The translations under genes and the position numbers were made by a program. This document shows positions 1-14,421 of a DNA stretch of 64,000 nucleotides, in pieces (the stretch's first letter is position 1; each line of letters begins with the position of its first letter). This DNA is from Latrodectus hesperus (taxonomy: Eukaryota > Arthropoda > Arachnida > Araneae > Theridiidae), in contig CM075854.1 in assembly GCA_037975125.1 (NCBI GenBank), positions 64,411,071 to 64,475,070 of the forward strand, read 5' to 3'. The notes below the pieces were generated by a model. It ran no database searches, was not told the origin of the DNA, and saw only the letters and a list, made by a program, of their open reading frames with translations.

Positions 1-3000
1 TATCCTTCGCAGATTTCATTTGATTTACCTAAGTAAATAATGATCTTAAAGTACTGGAAAATAAATAAACTATAAAAAGAAATTTGACTACAATTACTTA
101 ATATAATTAAAAACATATGGATATTACTATTTAAACTTTTTTATTACTTGATTTACAGAAATTTACATAAACATTTCATAAATAGGAAAATATTGAAATA
201 CTAAAATGCAATTCAAAATTACATATATAAACTCAACGTATCAATCAATAATTATTTAAAATTTAATTTATTCAATTGAAATCTTACAAAAATTGCTTTT
301 GAAGTTTGAAATGTTTTCATTCATAATGAATACATGGAAATATACATTATGCAAAGTGAGTATTACTTTTCGAACTTAATGGAGTATTAAGTCACCACTT
401 ATATAAGAAATGATTGTCAGTATATTTATACACTATTATGGCTGCAATAAGAGATTGATTGCAATCTCTACATTATCATACATACAGGTAAAAATAAACA
501 CTAAAATTTGAATAATTTTGTATTTAAAAATATAAATTAAATAATTGTTTTTGAAGAAAATAAATGAATAAGAGAGTTATTCCAGTAAAGGCTTTAGCTC
601 TAAACATTGATTGGCTGAAATGAAGAAGTAAAATTTGGCATGTAACTGAAATTTACCACTTTTACGGAAGCATGAGCTATAGAGGGACATTTTAGACAAA
701 ATTTGCTGCACGTTTCTAACAAAAGTTTTACTTTGATATTTAGAATAAAGGAGAAGAATGAAGTGGTGTACCAACATGTCCCTGGCTGCAGAATGCTTAC
801 ATAGTACATAAAGAGGATGAAATGACAATTTTTGGTGTGAATATATCTTCCTAAATATGAATTCATTCCATAGCAGAAGTGGTTGATAACTCAAGCATAT
901 TTTTAAGGAAAACGTGGACGATATTGCTTGATTAAAAGAAAACAGATGAAGTATCTTGCAAAGAAGAAAGTCAAATTTCATCTAAACTCATCTTGAACTC
1001 ATTATAATATCAGAGGATAATAATAATCGTAGTCTTAAATAATTTCTTCAAATTTTGCATTTGAAAATTTATTATATTTAACGAAAGGACGAAACATTCT
1101 GAAAAACGCTGCATTTTTTACATAGAAGTTAGTTGAACTAAAAATTAATTCGAAGAGGAAAAGTTAAGTTTTCAAGACACTCATAAGACCAGTTTTAATC
1201 TGTTTCTCAAAAAATTAATGAACAACGAAGAAGGAAGAAAAACTTATAAATAGTTCTTGAAGGAAAGCTCTTATACAAAATTGTTTGCTTCCAAGATATA
1301 AATTCGACTTACATAAAATTCTTAGATATGATGATCTAGATCTAGATAGAGATCGTTTATGAGATGTTAAAGTTTGTTAATAATAATGTCAAGAATAATG
1401 CAATACCAGCACTGAAGATTTTAGAAATTTTATTTTATCAAAAAGAAAGACTGCTTAAAGTAAATGGAAAGATTCTGTATATAATAGTACCATTATTGAA
1501 TAAAAGTAAATATATGTTGTTTAAAGGCTAGAAAACGGGAAAACATTTTAAGGCTTTTATTAGAATGTCATGTCACTAATGTCAATTAAATGGTGTTTCT
1601 TTCATTGAGATGATTTCTTACATATTTAAAACTATACAAAGATTAAATTTTATTTGTGAAGAATATTTAGTGTGTAATAATGTGCAATATATATGTTTAT
1701 AAATTATCAATAAATGTGTCAATAAAATATAAATTTTTTATTTCTTTTATAAATTAAATACAACATTTTCCTATATAAGTGATCCTATATGTGTATTGCC
1801 TTAAAAATTTATGCTCGAAGACGCATATATTTATTACTTGATTTTAAGTTTTACAATTTCTTATGAAGGATAGAAATTTCATTTTAAATATACATTGATA
1901 ACTTTTGTATTTTTATTAAAATATTTTATCATTGCCGGATTTTATAATTATTTTCCGTTGTTAAAAAAGGAGAAACATCTCAAAATTTTATCTGGAGGGA
2001 AATATAAAAATTATTATAATAACAGAAATCAACAGTAGAAAATGTGTATTTTGACTAAACTTACATACTGAATTTGAATCTTACAGAATGAATGTAGAAC
2101 AATTTATAATAATAAGAAATATTTCTCACTTCCTAAATAATTATTTATAAAAATTTTATATAATTAAACAATAATTGTAAATATTCAAAATTTTAAAAAG
2201 CATTTCTTCTTTTTTATGAACTAAACCTTATTAATTCAAAAAATATTAGTTATATAGCTCTTGGCTTCAGTATAAAAATACCATTTCAAAATAAATAAAT
2301 GTAACTTTATTTTAATATTTTAAAGGGGAAAAACATGAATTAATTGAGAAAAGTATATTCCTGTAAAAGTTGTAAAGAAAAATATATTTGATTTCGAAAA
2401 ATCGGGAAAAAAATTCTTCCCCATGTTTTGAACTTTACTTTTGTATATGAAAACAATTTACAAAAAATTTACTTAACTTTCAAGAATAAAGACATGCATT
2501 AAAAATTAAACACTTACAATGGGAATTCATATTTTTAAAAAGCAACACTTTATATTTTTTAAGAAGTAAAATATATCTGCCATATTTAATGAATTAAAAT
2601 GACATTAAAAAGAAAAATTTGGAATTGCTGCCTTAAAATATAGATATGTAAAATAGTGTCTTATTTAAACATGAAAATGTTAAAGTAAAGAACTGTGAAC
2701 TAAGTAATGTAAATAATGTTTCAAACAATGCATTTGAAAAAAGTAATGAAATTTGTACATGCAAATGTTTGAAAAACTTATATTTACTTAAAAACATTTT
2801 AATTTTATACTTAATCATTATTTAATTTATAATTTTGTGATTAACTGGTATTTATAAACTAGCTAAGAGCTATATTGCTATTCAAATTCATGCCAGTAAG
2901 AGTAAAAGATACTTTCTAATGTGTTAACTAACATATGTTGGTAAATTTTGTCTACTCTTTCAAATAAATTGTTTATAGTATCGTATATATTTTTGTTTCA

Positions 3001-3664
3001 TATTTCTTTTAATATTTAAATTTCGAAATTAGTTTTTTTGTCCTATACATATAAAAATAAAGTTTCATTTGATTTAATTTATAATTCTTATTTTTTCTAT
3101 TATTTAATTTTAACATAAAGTATTCTTATAAGATTAGGAATCTTTCTAATACACTAATTTATATCATTCATTGTTATGTTTAAAAAATAAGAGCTGCAGA
3201 ATTCTTTCTATATTTCATTTGTTAAATTGATACATTTAATATACTAATTTATTAAAATGTTATAGAAATATAATTTATATTGAGCATTATTTTAAAAGTT
3301 TAAAATTCATTAAAAATAATCTATTTTGTTGTTATTACATTTTGGTAAAACGTAAAACAATTTATTCGCTTATTATAGCGTTTATCAATTCTATTTTTTT
3401 AAAAAGATGTGTTTATGTTTTAGTGTTTTCGCCCTAGTTGATTAAATTTTCAATACGTTAAATCATTCATACAAATCCAAAAAGACAATAATAATTTTTA
3501 CAATTAGATTTAGAATACACAGGATAAATAAGGAACCAGAACATTTACATTGTGTTAATAAGGAATTAATACGGGATGAATATGGAATTCGAGGAATAAT
3601 TAAAATTTTGATATATACACATGGTACGATAATGTCTAAATTTACTTAAAATATTTTCAATAAA

Positions 3665-3860
3665 TATGACTTCTGTTGGTGTCATTAAGGTTCATGACAA
3701 AAAACCATTGTCAACAGCAATATTTTCATGTTCACCAGATCTCAATCTTTGCGATTTTAAGTTATAAAATTTTACAAAATTACTAACCATTAATGAAAGT
3801 CCCCACACAACTAATGATGTCTTTAAGAAATTTGAAAATCATTCAATTATACAACAAAGA
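3665..3860 (+). pseudogene. Possible decayed Tc1/mariner-type transposase fragment
   Basis: At 3732-3758 the frame reads SPDLNLCDF, resembling the SPDLNP-DF block after the second catalytic Asp of Tc1/mariner transposases. The frame has a stop shortly after and cannot be extended with confidence. A repeated phrase ATGTCTTTAAGAAA occurs at about 3817 and 3861. The identification rests on a nine-residue match. Confidence 0.25.
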
Positions 3861-3944
3861 ATGTCTTTAAGAAAATCTGAATATCATGCATACTAATTTT
3901 AATCATTCATTAATACAAATTAATATAAATGAATGATACACATC

Positions 3945-4019
3945 ATTGCTTTGAACTGTATCGAATGTGTGATACAGATTAGTAATTTGTATCATACATT
4001 TGATATAGTCCAAAGCAAT
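3945..4019. repeat. Imperfect inverted repeat, arms about 34 bp
   Basis: The left arm begins ATTGCTTTGAACTGTATC and the right arm ends GATATAGTCCAAAGCAAT, with a few mismatches and a spacer of about 7 nt. A smaller inverted pair (TCATTCATT and AATGAATGA) lies just upstream at about 3903-3937. Possibly the remains of a foldback element. Confidence 0.6.
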
Positions 4020-7000
4020 TTTATTTTACACACCTATCAACATTATTGATAATTCAAATAAAGGAAAAGTTGAATTTAATGAAATTGTTCCTAGAATGCC
4101 TAGTCCTATTCAACACTTTACGTCTATGCATATTGTGAATGCTAGAAATAGAACATTGTTTTCGTTTAAGCTTAGACCACTTAAAAATGATTATCAAACT
4201 CTCAGATGTAGCCTTTGTTCAACAATAAGAGTTACTATAACTCTGCTTTTAAACTTTTTGCATACGTATTTATGGGTGTATCTGCTTGGACTTTCCGAAG
4301 TTTATTCTCTTGCAATATGAGAATATTGCAAGAAAATTAATTTCAAAAATTCTGAAATCTTCAATGAAGATATCTTCGAAGATTCTGATATCCTCTAGGA
4401 AGAATCTTCAACCATAGGCAAAAAAAGGCAAATGTATATCGCCAACACTCAGTTTTTTTGCAGCTTTGAGCTGTTTTGTTATTCATTATTGGATACCAAA
4501 ACAATATCAGTTGATTTTTGCCATTTCATTCTTGGATAAGATCCATAATCCATGAAAAACTCTTCTGAAAGACAAATGTGCCGTGAGCTTACCATATACT
4601 CGAGCCTGTTTGGGTAATCAAAGCATGACGTTAAAGTTATAGATGTTTCGCTTTATTAAAATGTTATTATTTATAAATAAAGTTGAAATAAAATCTCTGC
4701 TTTAAACTTACTACTTTCATTTTTTCTTTCACTCAAAGTTCTCTGTTACCGAGATTTTGTACTTGTTATCAAAATCTATACTCGTATGATTGTGAGTATT
4801 AATCAGTATACATATCTTTATATTCCATATTTGTTTTCACATTTTAATTTTCTTGCAAGTTTCTTAATAACCAAGTATTTACATTAATAAGAACTAATGT
4901 ATTTTATGTTAAATATATTTTGCTACAATGGCATAATAAATTACTTATCAAAATTAAAGATATAAATATTTTCATGTCGAATTTTGTGTTTTTATAGTAC
5001 AGTTGTCAACATAACTTAATTAAAAACAACATATTTTCTCAACAATTATAATTTCAAATTTAAAAGTGCTGTATATGTATTTATTGTTTGAAAGATGTTA
5101 ATTTGATGTAAAATTCATTGGATTTAAAATTTTCAAGCAAATCAGCGTTTCTGAAAACTGTCTTCTTATCGAAAAATTGCTTATAAAGGCCCAAGGGAAA
5201 CGGTAAATGTTATAAATTTGTGATTCTATATTTTAAAAATATTATTACTTATTAAATACTGTGGGAGAATATCAAATTTTATTTGCTAAAAAAGTATTTT
5301 GTAATTTAAAATCAGTTTCGTAAAACTTTTCTCGATGAAAAATGGTATATGGGAGAAAGGTGTTCAGCCCTCTCTCCATTTTCTATTTCAGTGCAAATGT
5401 CAGTTGGGGGAAACTAACAAAGGTAGGGGCTTCCTACAACTTTAATTGAAAGAGAAGGGAAACACAAAGCTGCAAATCACATCAAGCCCAACTTTTTTTT
5501 TTCAACTTTAGTAAAATCAGTTGTAAAAAGCCGATGTTGGTTTTTTGAAATTAAATGAAACAAAAGAAAGAGAATTAGACAATCAGGTTTTCAAATTGAC
5601 TGCAGCAACAGTCATTTGTAGTTGTATTTACTTTTTTTTAATCTTCTTTGTCTTTTCCTTTGGAAGATTTCGTTGGGCTGTTAAAATTAAATACGAAAAA
5701 TTATGAAAGGCAAAATTTTTTTATAAAAAATAAAGCTTTTAAAACATTATTTTTTGAAATTACATCTGTGGAAAAGAAAATCGCAATTTATTTCTTTAAT
5801 TTTCTAGACAATTAATGCTGAAAATTTAATGCTTTTATAAGTCTTTATAAAAAATATTCCTAAACATTATAATCTTTATTTCCTTAAATTATTGATGCAG
5901 AATAATGTTAAAGTGAAAGATTTAAATTAAAATGCATGCATTAATTAAAATGCAAAATAACACAAATAGAATTTTTTTATAATTTTTAATATTCTTTTAT
6001 TTAACTTTAAATGGTATTATATAGAAATTTTCCGGAAATTTATAGTTCTAAACTTTAGTTTAACCTTAACTTTTAAATATGATACATTTGAAAAAGTGAA
6101 ATTAGTTCAATTTTGGAATGCCTTAATAATATGGATAAAATTACATTTTCTAAAAGAATTTTGTAAGTTGTCATAACTTTTAACAAATACAGATGGATGA
6201 AAATAAAAACTTTCAAATGAAATTTTGACTTATCAGTTATATTAGTTATAGTGATGTGTCATTTTTTGTTTAAAGCTTCTGCACAAGATGCATTAATTGG
6301 TTCACACGATTTATTTATTTTTCTTAAATTGAATAATTTTTTAATTAAAAACTATCAATAAAATTCATTTCTTTTTAATATTTCTTAAAAATATTTATGA
6401 AAGATATAATTTTTTAATTATAAAATCTCTAGTTAAATTAATACTAAATAAAAAAATACATAATTAAAATTTATAATAATGAGCATTTTGAATGTAAAGC
6501 AATCTTATTTTAAAAAGACGGTGATGTATTTTAGTAGAAATATTTTGATATTTACTTTTTATTTTTTGATATTTTTACATTTTTCTAAGTTACTTAGCTT
6601 CATAATAGTGTATTTTTCTCGAGCCATGGCATTTTAAAAAATAAATGAAAACACAAAACTACACACTTCGTAAAAATATATTCTTGTAGGTTTTTGTTTG
6701 GAAATTTTTAATTAAAGTTCCTGAAGTATCTATTCTCAGTCTTAACATCTTCATAAAAATTCATTTTTGAAAAGAAATGTGCATTTCTAATTCTATTTTA
6801 AAATAGTTTTATTGATACTATATGAATATATTTCAAAAGTAATTTTTCAGTCAAAAGTAGAGTTAAAAAATTCATTCTCACAAACTATTGTTACGATTAC
6901 TATTATATGTTTCCAAGTATTATATTAATACTTGCTTATTTTACCACAAATTCTCAGCATATTTATCATTTTTATATGCATAACTATTATCCATTTGTTG

Positions 7001-8430
7001 AATATACTATACATTTTTCTATAAAATATAATATATGAAAATGTAACAAATTACAACTGAGCTTTAATTATTTTTTTCCAGTGAAAAAGGAAAATTTCTT
7101 TATTATTTTAATTTTTTGTTTGATTTGCTTTTTTTGATACTTGCATTTTGTTATGGATATTTTTTTAGTAATAAAAGAGTTGATTAACGGTAGATTCACA
7201 TTACAAATGTCTTCAAAACATATCTCTTAGCTTAGAATCATTTGATCTTTGTTTCATTTCAGATTTACCTTTATTGTAACATCCTTGTTCATTTTTATTC
7301 TGAAAAATTTAGAAATCTGACATTATTAAACAGTGGAGGTTAAACTTTTCATTTTTAATTCATTATTTGAAAATATATCTCTATTTAATAACTCGCCTTC
7401 TTTTAAAGTTTTAAACAACATATAATTATTAGACTCTCTCTTTAAAGATATGTGTTCTATTGATAATGTCAAACTAGTCGATATTTTCCTATTCTACTAT
7501 ACGTTAATAAGCACTTCATTAACTCTTAATTAGGTGTTTTGATAGTTGTGATTAGTAACATTTGCGTAATTCTAGGTTTAATTATGTATCAGAGAAAGAC
7601 AATCTGAAATGAAATCATAAAAAACTATACGAAGAGAATAAATTGTGTGAATACCAAGGAACAATCAGAAAATACAGAAATTTACCAATGAAAACATTTT
7701 TGTCTTAAATCGGAAAAGAGACTTTTCAAGTGGCAAATAGCATGAAAATGAGGCAAAGTATAAGGTGTACAACCGCGAATTTTGAAATGTATTGCTTATC
7801 TGTATTGCGATATTAATCATTGCTGTATGTAGAGCATGGAGTATTTAATGTATTGAAATTAAATCATAAATATCATTAACAATGTTTTCTCACACAGAGG
7901 GCAATAGTTGTCTTTCAATAAGAGAACATTTTGCAACCTGTCCGAAACCATTATTTCTTCAAAAACAGCAGAAAAATAAGGGTTGCTATACTGAAACGAG
8001 GACTTTTTTCTAGGACTATTTCTTCTCCTCTTTTAATAGAGGAAAAAAGTTTGCAATTGGATATAAAAGTAGAAGCGGAAACAGAGGAAGTGGAAGGGGG
8101 ACAAGTTAAAGAGGAGGGGATGAATGATAAAAGATTAAAGTTTAAATCGAATTATTTCTTTCATTTCATTAGAGGAACAATTTCGGAAATTTTTTTTTAC
8201 CTCCCCACCTTTTCTTTAGCGAAAATCGAGCGCGGGAACTAGAAATTCTATTCAAAGCCGACGCACCGCTGTTTTTAATGAAACAAAAGTAATAAGGCTT
8301 TTTGTTCCCCCTTTCAGTCGTTAATAATTTTGTATTACTTGAAAGAAGGAAAAGAAGGGGGGCATTTTTTTATCTTCCTTAAATATTTTCCTTTTTTTTA
8401 TCATTCATTCTCAAAAAGCACTTTAAGGCC

Positions 8431-8442
8431 TTTTGCGCGAAA
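8431..8442 (-). promoter_or_regulatory. E2F-like element in a GC-richer island
   Basis: The - strand reads TTTCGCGC followed by AAAA, matching the E2F core TTTSGCGC. It lies in an island (about 7.9-8.9 kb) with a purine-rich run (about 8065-8150) and several CpGs, unlike the surrounding DNA. This could be a regulatory region or an alternative promoter of ss; there is no direct support. Confidence 0.15.
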
Positions 8443-11109
8443 TTGCACATTTTTCATCTAAATTAATGATAAGTTTGAAATAAGAAAACCTGAAAAAATT
8501 TTAGTGCCGGCCTCAGAATACCGTATATTACGTATTTCTACGTTTGCACGGAACCATCTTGTCGGATTTTTACGTTAAACAGTTCTCGAATGATGGAAAA
8601 AAATAAATAGAGAAAAAGGGTAAAAAAAAAAATATTGGATCGGGAAATTTGTGTCGTCCACTGAAATTACTATCTTCTTGAGAGAGGTAGTCAAATAACT
8701 AAATGAAACTAGTTTTGAATTAAAGAAATAATTGCTTTCTGAGTCTCACCATGAACGAACTCACGCGTTTTTTGCTGGATGGTAGTTTAACATCGAACAC
8801 TTCGTTTTTAAATGGATTGTTGAGAATTTCGAGCATTTGCTAGCCCAATCATGATACTGAACTCCCAAATTAAAGAAAAATGGAAATGGATTTGCACCTC
8901 TCATTCTATCAGCTTAGTGTTTTTGTTGGAGAAAAGGTGCTAAACTAAAAAAAAAGAAGATTGTTTTCGCTTTAATGAATTCACTGCAATGTAAAAGTTA
9001 TTAAACATTAAATTGCAGTAGTTCGAATTAAATAGGAAATTTGAATTTTTTTACTTATTTATTATTAAAACGCTCAGTTCATGTCAAGAAAATATGAATA
9101 AAAAAGTTTTTCTTCCGTAAAATAAGATTAGACTGTCCAAAACTATTAAGATTTCTTTGAATTATCACCAAATAAATTAACTTCGTGTTAATACTCATTT
9201 AGCATTAATTTTTTTATCAAAAAATTATTTTTCAGTAAGAACTATTTTTTGTGAAAAAGTATTTTTATTTTGCTTACATAAACTTAAAAATCAGATTGCC
9301 CAACTGAATAAAACTTTCTTTTATGTGTTCGTTTACTCATAAGAAGATATTAATTTTAATTAAATTAATCAAATTGTAATGTGAAGTTAATTTTATTTTT
9401 GTTAAATTTCTGCCATATTTTGCTTCATTTTATAAACAGTCTATAATTAATTCTGATAATTAAATTATGATTAAATGGTATTTTTCTATTTTCCTGTTTA
9501 CCTGGAAATTTTATTGAATTTTAATTTCGAAATATTTTTATTGTGTTTCTTTTTTTAAATAATAAACTTAATATAACTGTTATATTTATTGGAAAGGTAA
9601 AATTTTCCCAATTTTCTGTGTTACTGATACCTGCACTATTTTAACCAACAAGGAATTTAAACGTTTTTAATACCAGATTCACAAATTTCAAACAAAAGAT
9701 TACAACAAACAAGCAAGCAACAAGTAATCATAGGTTTAAATTTAAAATTTTAAAATAATATGCTACTTAGTTTAGGTGGGTTCAATAAAAGAAATATTTT
9801 TTCATTTTTGTCTTCTATACATTTTTATCTCTATAAGTCTTTTAATCTTAACTTGAATTGTAAAGAACTTCTTAATCCTGTAAATCGTTCAATATTTTAT
9901 GGAAAAAATAATTCCTCAAATAAGATAATATTCAATTAATGCTAATGCTTTTTTTTAAATTAAAATTCGAATTTTGAATCAAATGAAAAATATAAATATA
10001 TTATGTAACAATATATTACAAATAATGATAAAAAATATTTTAAAGCAATTATGTTTGAGCTTTTCAATATAAGAAAATTATTACATATAAAATTTATCAA
10101 TAAAAAGATAATAAATTTACAGGCAGAAATTAATATTATTGTTGTTATTTCTACATTCTGAATAGTTATTGTAAAGATATTCTTATAGCGTATAACTCCC
10201 ATTTTACATTTGTTCGAATTATCTTCTTTAAAAGTACTGTAGAGCAATTTAGGCAATTAAGATATTTAATTTAAAAATTTCATTAAAATATGGGAACAGA
10301 CAAGAAAAATTATTCAAGTTTCTTTTAAATAGTTTTCCCAGTAGTAAAGTTCTTTTTAAAACTATTAATAAAAAAACTTAAAAATAAGCTTATTAAAGTT
10401 TTTATTTATCATTTTAAAGTAATACAAAACTTTGGAATGTGTTTTAAGTCACTCGCATTAAATTATAACACATTAATTACTACTTTAAAATGTATTGTAT
10501 AATAAACTAACATTTCATATTTTATATAGATATAATGAACATTTCGTCAGTTAAAAATATAACTTCATTGTGTAGATTCAAAAGAATAAAATTAAAAGGA
10601 ATGAGGATTCTAATTACCATTTCTTTAAGATTTGTTTTGGTATTCACAAATCGCAATAGTTTTAATTATTTAATACAAAGATATTTGAATTTTTACACTT
10701 ATATAATTTTAAGTACTTAAGAAATTAAGGCATAAAATTGTACTTACAATTATAAAATTGTAATAATTTGTATAATTTTGTCTTAAAAATTCCAAAGTTA
10801 AAGATGCATAACTGTTTAAAAGAATTAAAATAGATTTTAAAATTATTATTTACTTGTTTTGTTTTCAATAGATATTGATTACATTATTTCAAAAAAAAAA
10901 TTGAAAACATTTTTATGGATAGAAAGACGGACAAGAAAATGTCTTTAAAAACAGTAAGAATAATAATAAATATTAATTACAAATATTCCTGTTACTGGAA
11001 AAATATTTTTATACCAACTTATTCAAAGGTAAATTTTAGTATTATATTTTAAAGATTTTTTTTATATTATTGATATTCACACAATTGCAAGAATTAATTA
11101 TAAAATTTG

Positions 11110-11480
11110 AAAAGGTGTTCACAACTTAGACCTAGATATAAAAATATTTCGATGATATGGTATACCATGTCTAGAGCATCTATTCAAACAAATGCCAACC
11201 TCAATGGATCCAAGCTGTCTCATTAAAATTGACATAAGTGATTGTTTCCATGCCAAGGGGATGACCCACTGAGGGGAGTAAGCCATGGGGGGTCGAGTGA
11301 TAGGGGCGCAGATCAAGGGTCTTTCTCAACTTCTCACCTACTTGCGTGAAATCTGTCTACCTACCTTATCTATATCGTTGCTGTCTGAGGAGTGTCATTC
11401 AAAATTCAAGAACCGAAAGGGAATACCAGTCCACACTTAGCTGAAGATAGTTTTACGTCCCGAGGCGGCTTTTTCATTTT
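11110..11480 (-). repeat. Candidate interspersed repeat, unassigned
   Basis: A sharply GC-richer block with runs of G on the + strand (about 11270-11310). On the - strand the phrase GGGACGTAAAACTA near 11446-11460 resembles the tail wording of arthropod SINEs, from general memory. No clear terminal repeats, target-site duplication or RNA polymerase III boxes were found. Confidence 0.25.
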
Positions 11481-11856
11481 TTATATTTTGTTTTCTATAT
11501 TTTTTTTTATTAAAATGTGCAGATCATTACAGTCGATATGCTTAGGGAATATTGTGCTATTTTATGGCTTGAGCTTACAACATTTTTGCTTTGTAAAACA
11601 GTTTAGAACAAATGGAATAACTGGGAAATTTTTATATGTGAAATGGAGTGTGTAAAAAAGAAAATTAGGGATATTTAAACTGATTTCTAAACAAGAATAA
11701 GTGAACTAAAATCATAAAAGCACTTGCAAAGTATACGAGCTTTCATTATATATTTAATGTATCTCGAAAAAATAAAGAAAACTGTAATAAAAAACAAATG
11801 ATGAAGCGATACATGTAAATAATAGTAAATAAGCTTAGGAAGAATGCAAGCAAACA

Positions 11857-11893
11857 GTGAAATGTAAGTGCACAAGATGCACTTACATTTCAC
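11857..11893. repeat. Perfect 16-bp inverted repeat with 5-nt loop
   Basis: GTGAAATGTAAGTGCA and TGCACTTACATTTCAC are exact complements around CAAGA. It lies in AT-rich upstream sequence. Confidence 0.85.
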
Positions 11894-14332
11894 ACAAATA
11901 AATATATTCATGGTATAGAATTTAAACTTATTTTCACATTGGCTTAGTAGCTATAACATTATTATAATTAAATAAAGGTTAATTAAAAGTACACTTGAAA
12001 TCTTATAGCATATAAGAAATATTGATATTTTAAAATTGACTCTCTCCAGATTATTTTGTACAAAAAATTGCTGTAGGATGAAAATTATTTTGAGAAAAAA
12101 TTCATCGCTGTCTTAAGTTTATTCAAGTTTATTTTTACATAAAGTATTTTTAAGCATTCTGTTATCTAAGATTTCACATAAAGGAAAATTTCTAGTATGA
12201 TTAATATGATTTTTTAATTGCAACTAGATTTATTGTTTATTTTTATTGATAAATTTTCTGTAGCTTTATATATTATGAGCTCTTCTAGTTATGCTAAGTA
12301 TAATATATCATTGATATTAAACTGCATTTTCATAACTTTCAAATAAACATGTACATCATGAGGGCTTTAAAGTGTTGTAAATTAATTCGAAAAAAAAGTA
12401 ATGGCAATTAAGTTAATTCCCACGAAACTAAGGGTATAAAATTTTATAATACAGCACCATATAAAATTTTCACCACCATTGCTATTAATATCAAATTTAC
12501 TTTGCTACAAAGTTACTAATACATCAAATTGTATGATCAACTTTTAATTAATAAAAAAAAACTTTAATAAATTAAAAAAAATTGAAAGTAGTTCACTGAA
12601 CTTTAAATAAGTCTGTGACTGTAAAAAAAAGGAAATCGCTCAATACATCAATTGACTCGTTAATTACAAAAAATAGAATGAGCTCGCTTGTCATGCTGTC
12701 AAATATCAGAAAAAATCAACGAAAGTTTTAAAAAACTATTAATGAGAAGCAGCACGATACTAAGCGCGAATTAGCAGAAATTCTGAGGTAAAAAGGTGAC
12801 GTAGCAGGCAGATTTGGACTTGTAGCTTATTCATTATTCATAAACCTCGCCCGAGGTGTCTTCATTCTTAAAAGATGTCCCTAGATAGCGAGAAGGGATT
12901 GAATTTCCTACTAAATCTAAACAAGTCGTGTATTCAGACAGGGATCGCTCATTTTGGATGTAGATAACCGATAGCCGTGTGACAGAATTCCCTCTCTTGG
13001 TATTTTGCTTCTCGTGGATTTCTTTTTGCACATTTTTCTGCTGTAATTTCGATCGTTAAAGCTTAGATTTTGATCGTGGAGATTTTATTACAGCAATCTG
13101 GGATTATTTTATTGTTTTTTTCCTCTTATCGACTGAATTGAGAAACTGATTTTTTGAAGAAAAAATTGCAGAAATATTTTAGTTTTTTTTTTTTAAGTTT
13201 ATTGATTATTGTGTTGCCTGCTACATTTTTTTACAATTCGAAATAAATTTATAAAAAATAACAATTCTGAGAAAGACAGAAATGCAAATTCAGTTACAGT
13301 GAATAAATAAAGCAATGAGATTAATAGTGAGTCAATTTCGATAAAAAAATAATAGGTAGAAGTTTTAAGCATATATTAATAATTTTTATATAGATTACCT
13401 TATAAATGTTTTATAGTTAAAATTCTAAATAATTTTAGGGATAAGACTTAATTTTTTTAGAGATGTTAAGAAATGCTGAAAATTTCTTGTTATGTTTGAT
13501 TAACTTGATCTCAATTTTTGTTTTTAAATTACATAATAATGATTATAGAATCATATCAAGCTCTTTTGTCTATGTACAAGACACATTTATCATAATGGAA
13601 AAATCTCATATAAATGCTCATTTTTATTAAAATTACATACAGAAATATTTTTTTTAATATTAAAGTGTTTAAATTGAATTTATATAGAAGGACTTAAAGA
13701 AAGGCAAGTCCGTTCTTTTAATACAAAATAAGGGGAATGTAATAAAGTAATAAAAAAGTGTAATCATTAAAAATAAATTGATGAATATTCAACAATTATA
13801 GTGTATCAAATAATTGGAATGTAATAGTTGTGGTTAGTTTCACATAACAAATTCTATCAAGCTTTTCTTTTGGATACGTAGAAGGTAAGACTTTCTTAGA
13901 AGCATTCGATTTCAAGTTTATGAACACAATTCAGTTTAATGGACAACATTCAAGTGTCAAACAGGAAAAAACCCAGAAATATTTCAAGTTTCTAGCCCAG
14001 TAGATGACTTTGCGGAAATTAGAAATGCAACATTCATCGATCATTTATTAATTATTATAGAAACATGAACATATTAACATGAAGGCTGTGTAACGTTATA
14101 TCATGTATTGTTAAAACAAGGCTGATTTATTAGTATTCCAATTGATGAATAAATAAATGTCTTAAAACATTCAAGTTACCTGATTTTTACAAATGAGACT
14201 CAACCATCACATGTAAATAACGACTGATAGATGAACTTAATAGATGTTATTTTTATTTTAATAAATGTTTTAAATTGACTTAGTATGTGACTTAAGAAAA
14301 GTTAAAATTATACATTTACAAAAATTAGTAAC

Positions 14333-14418
<86 letters not shown>
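14333..14418. repeat. (TA)n microsatellite
   Basis: An uninterrupted TA dinucleotide run of about 85 bp. Confidence 0.97.

Positions 14419-14421
<3 letters not shown>

Noticed and set aside
577..981. 134-codon - strand frame, and the overlapping 88-codon frame at 600-866
   Set aside because: No recognisable domain, AT-driven composition (Phe, Leu, Ser, Lys, Tyr) and no splice or promoter context. Such lengths occur by chance in 64 kb.
7931..8242. 103-codon frame with a Glu/Lys-rich middle
   Set aside because: It starts at TTG rather than ATG, and the acidic stretch comes from a purine-rich tract; no family similarity.
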